Shown here piece by piece: positions 11,601-23,600 of a stretch of 64,000 nucleotides of DNA. The notes below the pieces were generated by a model. The model saw only the letters and a program-made list of their open reading frames with translations. It ran no database searches and was not told the origin of the DNA. The position numbers were made by a program, and so were the translations under genes. The first letter of the stretch is position 1, and each line of letters opens with the position of its first letter. Source of the stretch: Angiostrongylus vasorum (lineage: Eukaryota > Nematoda > Chromadorea > Rhabditida > Metastrongylidae); the NCBI GenBank assembly GCA_018806985.1, contig JADANN010000462.1:3029501-3093500 (forward strand), in the 5' to 3' direction.

Positions 11601-14600
11601 GCTGTTGTGGATCCGAGGGAGATTTACCACCATGCGACTTTGATATCAAGACGGTGGTGGATCTTTGTATTGGTTTACTCTTAGCTAGGCTTCCTGATGG
11701 AAACGCCGGACTCGTTCTCAGCTTGGGAGACCTTGCCAGGGGGGGATGAATCCCACCGCTCTGCAACGCAGCCCGACACCCAGGAACACCTCCCAGCCAC
11801 GATGAGGCGGTAAACCATTGGGAGGCTCTTCATATGACTAGTGGATAAATGGAGACCTGACCGAGGACACTAAACTGCTTGTCGAAGGGCGTATAACTAC
11901 CGTCCATTATGCTTGTTAAGTGTACTCTACAGGCTGTTCGGAACGATTATCTTTCTGCGCATTTTGAAAACGTTGGATGAGGCACAACCAATTGAACAAG
12001 CAGGATTGTGACGGGGACTCTGCTGCATGGACCACATCCAAACCGTATCATCAGTTATAGAAGTCTGTTGGGAGTGCCTCTTGTGCTAACCTTTATCAAC
12101 TACTAAAAAGCGTTTGACAGCGTAGAGACAAGTGCAATTTTACCAGCGCTCGTCCACCAAGGTGTGGACGCGTCCCTATATACGAACACTAGCAGACTAT
12201 TATCGGATCTGCAGCACAAATTTACAACTTTTTCATTGATTCCTCACCGTACTCGTAGGAAAAGGGGTTCGACAAGGTGATGTAATGTCGCGAAAGATGT
12301 TTACAACCACACCGCACTGTATGATGAACCCACGTGGTTGGGACGAGAAGTGCATACGTATTGATGGAAAATTCCTATCGATTCTTCGCTTTGCGGATAA
12401 CACTGTAGTCTTTTCGAGGAGTACCAGTGAAGCAGAGACTATGCTCAGTTAACTCAACGAAGCGGGAAAAATTGTAGTGCGCATAGATAGGACGAAGACC
12501 TAGTTCGTAGTGAACCCATGGTGCGAAGATGGACAAATCGAACTGAGTGGTTCTCTGATTACAAAGACCACCTCGTATATGTACCCTGGACTTTCAGTGA
12601 ACGTAGAGAAGGGAATTAGGCAGAAGAAGGAGAGCATCACGGGCCGCATTCGGTCCACTCGAAGAAGCCACCGACCAAATAACGGACGGAAAACTTTCCT
12701 TTTTGATTCAGTAGTCCTCCCAGCGCTCAGTTGTGCTGCACAAACGTGGGCTGACACCTCATTTATGTCAAAAAATAGTACGCACCATCCACAAAACGTC
12801 TTATCTTTTTAGAAAATGTCTTCTGAAACTTAGCACAAATTCTAGCCGGTATGCGCAGCTCAGATCTTCGGAACCTATCCCATCGAATATCAAATATATC
12901 CTTCGAGATCCAGGAGAACATACATCAATAACGAAACACAGATTATAACAGATGAGTGAAAGAACAGTGGAGCGTACTTCAAGAGAATACGGGCATCCTT
13001 TTAGAGGACCACCCTAAGATGGGCGAACGTGTTCGTGGCTAACATCAGTTATCGGCATTCGCATATGGCGACGAATTTAGGACTACGGAGGGGGACCTCA
13101 ACAAAGTCATAATGTTCGAATCAGTTCATCATCATGGACGACGATTGCGCCAGAAAGAAACGAATGGAGATTTTGATGGGGCCGGCAAAATAAGCGAGGA
13201 CGGACTATCCAAGTATCCGATAGCGAAGTAATTGAATACTTATTATATGGAGTACATCAGGACAATAATAGACTCTTCTCTGTCGAGTTTTATTCTCAAG
13301 TTTCTTGAGATATTTACATTTCCTCAAGTTTCTAGACATCGAATTTTGGTTAAAGCTAAAGTAAATGAAGTGAAATTATGAGCTATGAAGTAAAATTTGC
13401 AGGTGGAAATTATTGAAACGAAGACAATCTCCGTATCACTAGATGGTGTGCTTCTTTTTGTGCAAAACCTCTATAAGTCGCTCGTCGAAAACATATCGTT
13501 TAATGACATGCGAATAATGGATCGCTTGGATTATATCTTAGAAGTTATTACAACTGCTGGTGTTTCAAAGGTATGGAACTTACACATTCGGCTTCGTCCT
13601 TTTTTGTACAAAGTGATTCTTCGATCGTTATACCAAGATTATGTTCTTTATCTGAAAAACGTTAAGTTTTACACATGCTCATTTTTCATGTTGGCGTATA
13701 ACGTCGACGGAAGGTTTCTTAAAATTACCTTCCATATTCAGGTAGCTTCATGGGCATCTCAAGTGGTTTCTGATGCTCGCACCGGTTTGCTCATGCATCC
13801 TATTAACGAGGTGACATCTCTAATGCGACTCGTTTCGTCCTTACTCTCTTCGATAAACCAAATGCTCTCGTCTGTGCTTCAAGCTTTTGTTGGGCTCTAC
13901 TACGTGATCTTATCAATGAGCATGCAGCTGTTTGAAAAGGTGTCTACTTTAGCGAACTATATCACTTTAATTTACCTTTACGAGCAATTAAGGTGATTTT
14001 CAACTTGTTATGTCTAACGGTCATTGTTTGTTGTCCATCCAAATATTTATATAAAATACTTCCGGAATATATAATGGAAAAGATTGATAATGGCTGCTTA
14101 ATATACTCATTCATAAGAAACGGACTAAACGGGAGTGATTCGGCTGACACCGACGATGTTCATATAACGGAAAAGTCACTTTCATGGGGGCTGTTCTGAG
14201 AATTTTACATAAATGCTTGTTAATGCTCTTCATGGAGCTCAGATTTATTTTTTTCTGAAGCTTTTTTTTCTTGATAGATTAATTCATCATTTTTACTTGG
14301 ATACTTGGACGGCCCTTCCTCACTGGTTGTGCGGGCCCCAGCATGATCTCCATTTTTCCAAGTATTGCTGATTTGAGCCGTTGTGATTCCCTAGAGTCCC
14401 GTGGCGAGCCTGGCCAAAGTCTGCCCCAATCCATCGTTTTTACCATGTATATATTAGACACCATGTGTTTAAATATTATATCTATTTATACACATGCATA
14501 TATATAACTGTGAAGTAAGTATAAAGTAATTAAATGTCATATATTCAGTATATACCTCTATCACACTTTGTATTTACCATATTTGATTATTCACTACGTA

Positions 14601-17600
14601 TTTTAACAATACAAAGAAGAAACACTAAAGTAACAAGAGTAACATACGTGAGCGGTAAAGTATTTCAACAGTATTTTGCATTTTTCTTCAATAAAAAATG
14701 GATCTAGATGTGCCAAAAAAATTATCTATTAAGGGATACATCAATCCCATACCTAAAATGGAAAAACAGGAAGGAGATTCAACCGATGCGAGTACGAGTG
14801 GAGAAGGTTAGCTGTTGAACCAATGAAGTTAACCACAAAGTTCCATTTACCAGGATTCCTTGCCTCGTTTTCAGGAGGTGGATTCGGTGAGGGCGAGGTG
14901 AGTGGTGATGCAAGAGATGTGGCCGATGAGATGGAGGAAAGCGGTCAGATCGAAGGTCTTCAAGACGACGAATGCGAACCAACAAATGGCGACACTGGTC
15001 AAAACAAAGACCCTATTGAGATGGAGGAAGACTTCGCAGATGATATGCGCGACATTGACCGTGGTGAGGCCACCGATGATGATGTGTCGGACGAAGGCAG
15101 CGAAGAGACGCCACAATTTGAGGATATGTTAGGAGAGGTTGATAAGGCCGATGACCAACAATTGGATCCTAAACTCTGGGACGACGAGAAAAAGGATAAA
15201 GATCCGGAAGAATACGATGCTGGGAACACAGGTTTTTGTTTCTGAAGCTTTATAAATAGATCTAAATTCTTGAAATTAATGTAATATTATGACATCTTAC
15301 CGTATATATCCATTGTCCTAACTGCTCAATATTCCATCCATGATTTCTTAACTTCGATATGAGTGCAAGTTTCAGCGGCTGATAATAAAACCGACGAACT
15401 TACTGCAAATGAACATGATACCGTCGAGGCGAATGAAAAACCTCCAGAAGGCGAGGACGAAAAAGATTCTTGTGAACAGCAAATGGATGCAGAGGATCTG
15501 GATGGACAAGAACATGATGAAGTCCAAGAACTGGAAATGATGCAGGACGATCCGTTAGCTTTTTATATCATCATGAGTACTTCCAATTTTTCTCCCACTC
15601 GCTTGGATCGAAAACATTCTTGATTAGCTTTCCCTGTATAGAAGATCACTACTCTATGTCGTTCGATGTTTGTTTAGCTAAAGTAAATCAATATGCAGAC
15701 CTTCTACTCGCCTTTCATTTAGTACGAAATTGCTAACTTTCGGAGCATCGTAAAGGCTTTCATTTTGTTTGAGGTCCACGGAATTTGGTGATGAAGAAAT
15801 TCGAGATGCTCAAGAAGATATAATGAATGCGGATAAAGCAGAGAACGATTCTACCGATGGTGAAATGGAAAACAACGAGAACAATGCAGAGGAGGTTGAC
15901 GGTAGTGAAGAAGTGAGCCAAGCACATGATCAACATTTCGTGTTTCGATCACTTTTTTTTATTCACTTATTGTTGTTTTCTTCATTTGTTTTTTACCTTG
16001 AACGAACCATCTTTCCATAGGTTACTGAGGAAGCCAGTACCATGAATAGTGAGTTAGATGGAAGAGAAACTGAACATAACACGAATGAGTTGGAAACAGT
16101 GCAGCAAGGAACTGGAGGAGAGCAAAAAAATCTGGAAACGAGTGACAAAACTGGAGGTATCAATGAAGACATGAGCGAAGAATGTCAAAATGATGAAGAA
16201 CAAGGAAACAGGTAAACAGGAGGACAGGATACATTCATTTCTTGGTCTTTCCGAGTTCCATATTTAGGAAAAAAGATTTCAGAAACACCCCTTGGCATAG
16301 TTTACATTGCATGATGTTTTCAACTAATCAAAGCTTAATTCATCTTCATCGACGTCTTTAAGGTCGTTCGTTTTGTCATCACCATGTTCGGCCGAAGCTA
16401 TTTATCGTTTTGAACTTTCGACCATATTTTAAATGGTTATGCCATTTTTGTTCCGCTGAGCGGCATTAGAATATTAAGAACAAATTTGGTCCTCTCGAAC
16501 ATCCTTTTATGTCGTGGATTCCATGGCTGATATATGGTGTGATGCTAATGTTGTAATCTGCGATACCGGGGAAGTGTTGCAATCGGTTTTCCGTAATACT
16601 TTTGTGCCACTCCTTTTCACTTTTCGCTTAACTTTCTTGACAACGAAGATATATTTTGGCGAGAACTTATCGCTTTGCTCATTGCTCTTTTATGTGTCGA
16701 TGGTAATTTTTTTTTTGTATAACAGCAAACTCACGATGGCTGAGTGTCTGCTGATGAAGATTCTTTACGCATTTTCTTGGCATGTTTCATCTCGCTACGG
16801 CACGCATGACTAAATCATATTGATTCTCCGATGTCGTAGAGATTCCTCTACTTATTCAACAACACGCTCTCACTGATTATACATTGACTAGGTGTCTCGC
16901 ATTCTAATAGAAAAAAATCGAAGTTTTTTTGGTGTTACGTTTTCGATAAAGTAAAATATTAATTTTGTAACCATAACTGTTTTTTATTGGTCTACACAAT
17001 GAAAAGTATAAGGGGTTCGGCGTTCACCAAACCATAAGGATGCGCCATGCATTGGACATCAAGTACTGTGGAGGTTTTGCGGTGATGAGTGTTTCTGCCC
17101 TCCTAGACAAATCTGGTATCAATTTCCTAACCTCGGAGGGATAGTAGGCTTGGTGAACACGAACCGCGAAATCGAACCAGCAAAACCTATCCAGTGTGTA
17201 TTGGTGGTCACTTCTAATCACCGCGCTACAAGTGCCGTCTTAAGTGGTTTATACTGCAGCAGTTCTCTCACTTATTTTTTTTCTTTCAGCAAAAAATGAC
17301 GATCATGGAGAAGAGGGAAAATCTGTGAAGTCTGGGAATAACAATGAGGGAAAGGATGAAGAAGAAAAAGAAAAAACTGGTGAAAAAGAGAATACAACGG
17401 AAAAAAAGCGAGAACTAGCTCATGCGGCTGAGGATGTAGAGGATAAAGCAAAGGGTGAAGGCGAACTGGACGATTCTGGCAATCAAATGCAAGATTCCTC
17501 ATCTGCCGAAATACAGGTTTGCCTTAGTTATTTTTGTGGCTTCATAGGTGTCAAATATTAAAACTGCTCTTTTCGTGCCGCACTTGTCTTGCATGAAAAA

Positions 17601-20600
17601 AAGATGATCGTGCTTTTGTCTTGCTGTTAATTTTACGTCGCTACTTCTACAGTTTTCGTTTCTTAAATCATACCTCGTGTTCGGTTGTAAGCATAACTGG
17701 CTAAAATGGACACGAAGTACGTCTGCTCTTTCTGTAGATCTTTCCTTTGATGGCTATATCCTGTTCCTTTCGTTCCATTGTTGATCATCTGTCTTCACAG
17801 TGGAACCAGTTCATTTCCTCACCGCGTCAGATGAGTATCTTTCTGAATCACGAAGACATGGCATGTGTCGGATGCTTATACTGCGAACTTCGAATAACAA
17901 TGTTAGATGCGTCCGGTTGTTATTACACAAGAGATCGTTCGTGCCCTGTATAGATATAAACGTGGTTGAAGTGTTAGCCAACAACTTTACTGCATAGCAG
18001 AGCACAGGGAAGTGCGATGAGTAGAACGGATGAGCGCCTTTATCTGGGTCCGTAAGTTGGGTGCCCTTTTTTGGGGAGTTTCAAAGATGATCCGTGCTAC
18101 TCTTAATCTTCCTTACCTGGCTCATCACTTCAACATTCTAAGTAAGCGGTACCACCCATTATGCAAGAGTGTTCCATTTTGTACTTCATCACACCATATG
18201 TTTCTACGTCGTATCTTCTTCCGAGTTATTCGCAGACTTGTCTAGCTTCTCGTTTTATCAACCTCTTTGAGTGCTGTTTTTCTCTTTTTTACAGCAATTG
18301 CGAGGTTGTTATTCAGCACACCTTTACTTCTTTACAAATAAGCCTGGAAGGGTACACTAACATGTAATTTACTAGGTCAAACGCTTCAAAAAACGCAAAC
18401 AGAAAGGTGAAAATCTGAACAATAATTACACGTTCACCGGCTTCTCGAAAAACCCACTGTTTTTTATGTTTTCCACCAAGGAAGAACAGCGGCTTAGAGT
18501 CCCATATGGCTGATTGCTGCATCACCCCGCATCAAAAATCGGTTCTGAGATATGGGGGCTAGATCACGCGTTATCTCAGGGCGTTCTTCCCTGCTATTCA
18601 TTCTCGGATTTTTGGAACCATTACGGAACCATTAGGCTATCAGTTAGTGATAAGGGGGGAGAGTTAGTGATGTTACCCTTTATGGCCTATCATCTGAAAG
18701 GGAATACAAAAGTCAGTACCGAAAAACTAAACAATCCGTGGATCAAAGTGGCAAAGGGGGCAGGCTTAAAATCTTCGATTATTTCTCACTTTAAAATCAA
18801 TAGACCAACATGCCCCGTTTTATGCTTGCTTATTAAAACACATAAGTTGATATCACCTGATGATCTTGCGTCAACTAATCCGTCATCATTTAAGGTTAGA
18901 CCAATCATCAGCTGTGTAGACGGGCCAACGGATAGGATAACCTGGTTTCTAAGCCTAATACTTACCCAGTTGCTTAGACATATTCCAGCTCACCTCACGA
19001 ACACTCAAATGTTCCTAGAACGTCTACGTAACGCGTCTCCTAATAACGCGTACGTGATGGAGTCTTTCGACGTTTATCGCGTTGTACACCAACGTATCGA
19101 GTGACTCCGCATTGCAAGCCATCCACGAACTTCTTGTTGAACATGAAGGAAGAATAAATAAGCATGGCTTGTCCATCCAGCAGCTTTTGGCTCTCTTAAA
19201 CGAGTGCCTAAACTGCCCGATTTTCAGATGGTTTGAGAAATATTTCGTGCAAATAAGGGGGTTGGCAATGGGACAGCGACTGGCACCAAGCCTTGCCATA
19301 GCGTTTATGTCTAAAGTAGAAGCCCCCGTTCTCGGTCACCGGTCACTACTCCACTGCAGGTACATAGATGATTGTTTTGTCATCTTCTCTACGCAAGAGG
19401 AGATGGACAAATGCTTCGAATTATTGAACGAGCAGTCTGAGTACATTATGTTCACCTGGGAGAAACCGAGAAAAAAACTGACTTCCGTTTTTAAACATTC
19501 AAATAAACCTATCAAGTAGCGGTTACATGACAAAGTGGTACCGAAAGCCAAGTAACAAGAACATCCTCGTTCACTTTCCTTTCTTCCCACCCTTCACACA
19601 CAAAGAGGGCGCTTGTGGGAAACATGTTTCGAACAGCCACCTCTGTGTGCACAACTACGATACTAAAGGAAGAATCGCTCAACTTGGATCGGGAAAATAG
19701 CCATCTCCAATGGCTACGAAATAGTAACCCCACGAGGTAAGTTTGGAAGGAGAGCGACGCCCCAAAAGGAATGGTTTGGCCGAAACAAAATCCCGTTTAT
19801 CTTGGAGCGGCAGATCTAGAAGAATCAGTAGCGATAAGCGATAATCGTGAAGTAAATACAGGCTTTTTTTTTAAAAAAATTTGCCCCAAAACGATTAAAA
19901 AGGCTCGTATTCGTCTTATGAGGTGAGCTCTCGATAACTTATCGCAGGGTGTTTACAGCTCTAGTTCTTTAACTAAATGTGAATGAAATAGTTGAAATAC
20001 CACCGGATACTCTACGTTGTCAGTTAGTTGGTAACCGTCTGTATGACCATCTATATGAGACAAATTGCGTTTTTGCCTTCACGGCAGGGACGGTAATTGC
20101 ATGAGTTCAGATACGATATACCTGATTTCTTGTAATAATTGCAGAGATGAATATATTGGCGAAACGGGCAGACTTTTATGTATCCGCATAAAAGAACACC
20201 TAGATGGCAAACGAAATTCAAAACAATTCACGTCATTAGGAACGCATAGGATACAAAAACATAGCGGAGAAGATTTTGATGTAAAAGTCGCTGTCATCGC
20301 ACGGGAGACTAAAACACCAACGCGCAAATTTCTTGAGGCCTTTTGGATAAATTCCAAAAATCCGAAAATGAATAGCGGGGGAAGAACGCCCTGAGATAAC
20401 GCGTGATCTAGCCCCCGTTTCTCAGAACTGATCTTTGATGTGGGCTGGTGCATCAACCATATGCGACTCTAAGCGGCTGCTCTTCCTTGGTGGAAAACAG
20501 ATAAAAACGGTGGGTTTTTCGAGAAGCCGGTGATCGTGCATATACTGTTGAGATTTTCATCTTTCTGTTTGCGTTGTTGAAGCGTTTGACCTAGTAAATT

Positions 20601-23600
20601 ACATGTTAGTGTACCCTTCCAGGCTCTGAAGAAGGCCATACTGCCGAAACGTCAGCTACGGTTGTGTTGTATGTGTTATATTTGTAAGGAAGTAAAGGTG
20701 TGCTGAATAACAACCTCGCGATTGCTGTAAAAAAGAGAACAACGATTTATAATCCAGTGCCGGGGTTAACAGAAAGTCGATCTTGGGAACTCTTTGTGTA
20801 CTGTTTATACTCTATTCATACTGTCCACGCACCTGGAATTTGGTAGAATTTTTTCTACGGAAGTTCATATCATCTTCATACTATTTAATCAACACCATTA
20901 TTTATTGTAAGGCAAGAGAACGGGAATCACAATCAACTGTACGGCTGAACTTCTTTTCCGATAAAAATAGCATAAATGATTTGTACCGTCATGCATTAAG
21001 TTTGTGAGTCGAAAAGCAGTTGAATAAGGGTGTTTTTCGGAAGCAGGATTAGTTACATCCACATCACATAAACAATGTGGGAGAAGGTTTAAAGAAACTG
21101 TTTTATTTAATATGTGAAGTATCCCTTTCTCTTGTGGTGGTGTGGGTGTCAGCTGGTCCAAGTCGATCATGGCCTTATTTATTGCCATTTTGACCATGAT
21201 CAGATATTGATCATCCAGTGGTAACAGTGTCTGGTATAATTAGAGTTTATATCGGGTCATTTTTGCCTTTTAATAAGCACTATCCTTGCGTGCACTCTTT
21301 CCAATCTGCGCAGCTTTAACCGATACTGATGCATGTATTTTCATGGTTTTCTTTTGTCTATCCTATCCAGAGCTTTGCAAGTTCAGTCATAAATTACTAG
21401 CTACTTATAGTTTGTGTAGCTACCATTGACACAGTAACCCGAGTGTTCTAGAAGACATACGGCTGCTAGTGACTGTATAATTCATAGATTGCCTAATACT
21501 GTCGTGCTGGTCAGTCAGCCGATTCCATTCCCTTTTGAGGTTTTTCGTAACTGAATATTCCTTAAAACAGGCGAAGGAATCAAAAAAACCCCGCCACTGA
21601 TGGTGTGCTTTGAACTCTTAGTCTTGAACTTTGTGGTTATCATTTTTGCAAGAAGAGCACTCTTGAGCCTAGCAAGCGATGATTGAATCATGTATCGAAC
21701 GGATGGTTAGTGGGTGAAGTGGTTCGATGTTGACGGCCGTTTGTGTTAAAGAGGATATCAAAGTCATATATTTGTACCGCAAAAATCCGATAAACAGTTG
21801 TTCTGTAGTATCATGAAACAGGTAAGGTGTTTTCGTTATGGTTATCTCAATAATAAGTGCTTAATTTTCTAAGCTTGCATCGTCAGGCTTTTCAATGGAA
21901 TGTTTTGTTGCTATCTTGTATCTGTTTTAAACATACGTCACCACTTGACCATTTTTTTTACGGTCGTGGTAGTTCAGAAATTATTCATACTTTCCCTGTC
22001 CAGAGCTACTGGGCGCTGTTTTTGACTGGAAAGAATGGGGTTATTTGTTTTTATTGTTTTTTGCAAAGTAGCAGTTCAGGTTTCGCTTACCCAGCTCTTT
22101 TGTGTGGGAGGGAGGGGTCATACACATACGGTTAGCTTACCGATCTCATACATATTGTGCGCGCAGTTCGTTTATTGACCTGAATCGCCTTTGTCTTTCT
22201 GTTCGCTTGATTACTGGGATTTAGTGGAATCAACGTGAAGGATACAGCCCGCAAACACGCAAGCACGTTCATGATGTTTCAATATCTTTGAGGTTCCGTG
22301 GTTGTATCTTTCTGCATCAAATATCTCGTCATCAACAAACGACGTTCCAGGTAGCGCAGCGCAACGCACTATAAATCCTTTAGATGAATGAGATATGTTG
22401 ATCAGCTTCCGAATTTGTTTTTTTGCGATTCTTACCCTGTACGTCTTGTCGTGATTGGGAGGCTTGTTCAATTCAATAACGACTAGTTGTCTTAGCTTAT
22501 TTAGTTGTTTAACGTCAAAATGAAGCTAATAGGTAAGTTTTTCACAAGTAATTGAACATTGGTACTAGTGAAAGCTTGTTTTAATTTTTGAAATTCTTCA
22601 GAAACTATGTCAAGGTTCTCAGAAAATCGTTTGTCTTATAGATACGAGATGTCGGACGCGTAAAATACAATATATGAAACGGTTGAAAAATGGGAAAGGG
22701 AGTTATCAGAATAGGCGATGAACAACCTCGTTGAGATGATGATCAATGAATTAATGTATTTTTATTGCAACATAATGGTGTTATAGATGATCGGACCAGG
22801 GTCGTTGGAAGAGGCTATGGAATCGGCTAAGGATTACGCAACAAACAGACGAAAGTCGAACATAGAACCATTGTGCGCTGGTGAAGAAAATAACAATGCT
22901 CCTCTAGAGAACGATGATAATGCTGAGGAAGAGTATCAAGCCTCAATTTACCTTGCCTCCGAGCAAATGTTCAACTTGGTGGAGGACTTTACGAAAGAAC
23001 TAACAATTACTTCAACGTGCGTAGACAAGGCAACTGGAGATACGAGATGTGGTGATTCTAAAGATTTATCAGAAGCGAAAAACGAATGGGCACAAATGAG
23101 TCGGACTGTGGAGATTCTTGCAGCTGAACTGGCAGAAAATTTACGTCTTATTCTCGAGCCGCAGAGAATTAGCAAGATGCAGTATGTTTTATGCATGCTG
23201 ATCATATCGTTTTATTCAGTTTTTTGGTTATTTGTTGTTACAAATTTGTAGTTGTCCTTCCAGAGGTGACTACCGGACCGGAAAACGGTTGAACATGCGT
23301 CGACTAATTCCTTATATAGCTAGTGAATACAGGAAAGACCGAATTTGGATGCGAAGAACAAAGAAGGCACAACGAGAATACCAGGTAAGGTAGTCGGAAT
23401 TGGTGGGTGTTATTGAACAATAGCGAATATGAGAAATGTTAGCAAGTTTTCGACGCTTTGATTTAATTGCGCTCGTAATTGGAAGTATTTGGCGCCTTTT
23501 TTTTCGACTTTAGGCAAACATATCTCAGTGTTTATTGAACTGTATTAGTTTTAAAAAAGATGGAAGTCGGTGAGGTTTTCTGGAGCCCTTCATATATTGT

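Larger units (their letters stand above)
969..13939 (+). other. mdn-1: mdn-1 exons for the end of the midasin linker region
   Basis: Eleven exons encode a mostly helical, weakly conserved stretch lying before the acidic domain. Exon 1641-1781 contains an ELQALGLNARK segment resembling the 'LG(L)..RKG' segment of the midasin linker. Exons 9059-9279 and 9808-9949 are rich in Leu, Gln and Glu, as expected of a helical stalk. Exon 969-1098 enters with its first base completing a codon, so a further exon lies to the left of the window. The 6.8 kb intron 2240-9058 and the 3.5 kb intron 9950-13402 are filled by transposon fragments described separately. Confidence 0.8.

Noticed and set aside
14871..15229. 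Minus-strand open frames
   Set aside because: Antisense to the acidic midasin exon 14875-15231; low-complexity GA-rich codons leave the other strand open.
22211..22471. Minus-strand open frame within the midasin intron
   Set aside because: No recognised domain and no flanking exons with matching phase.
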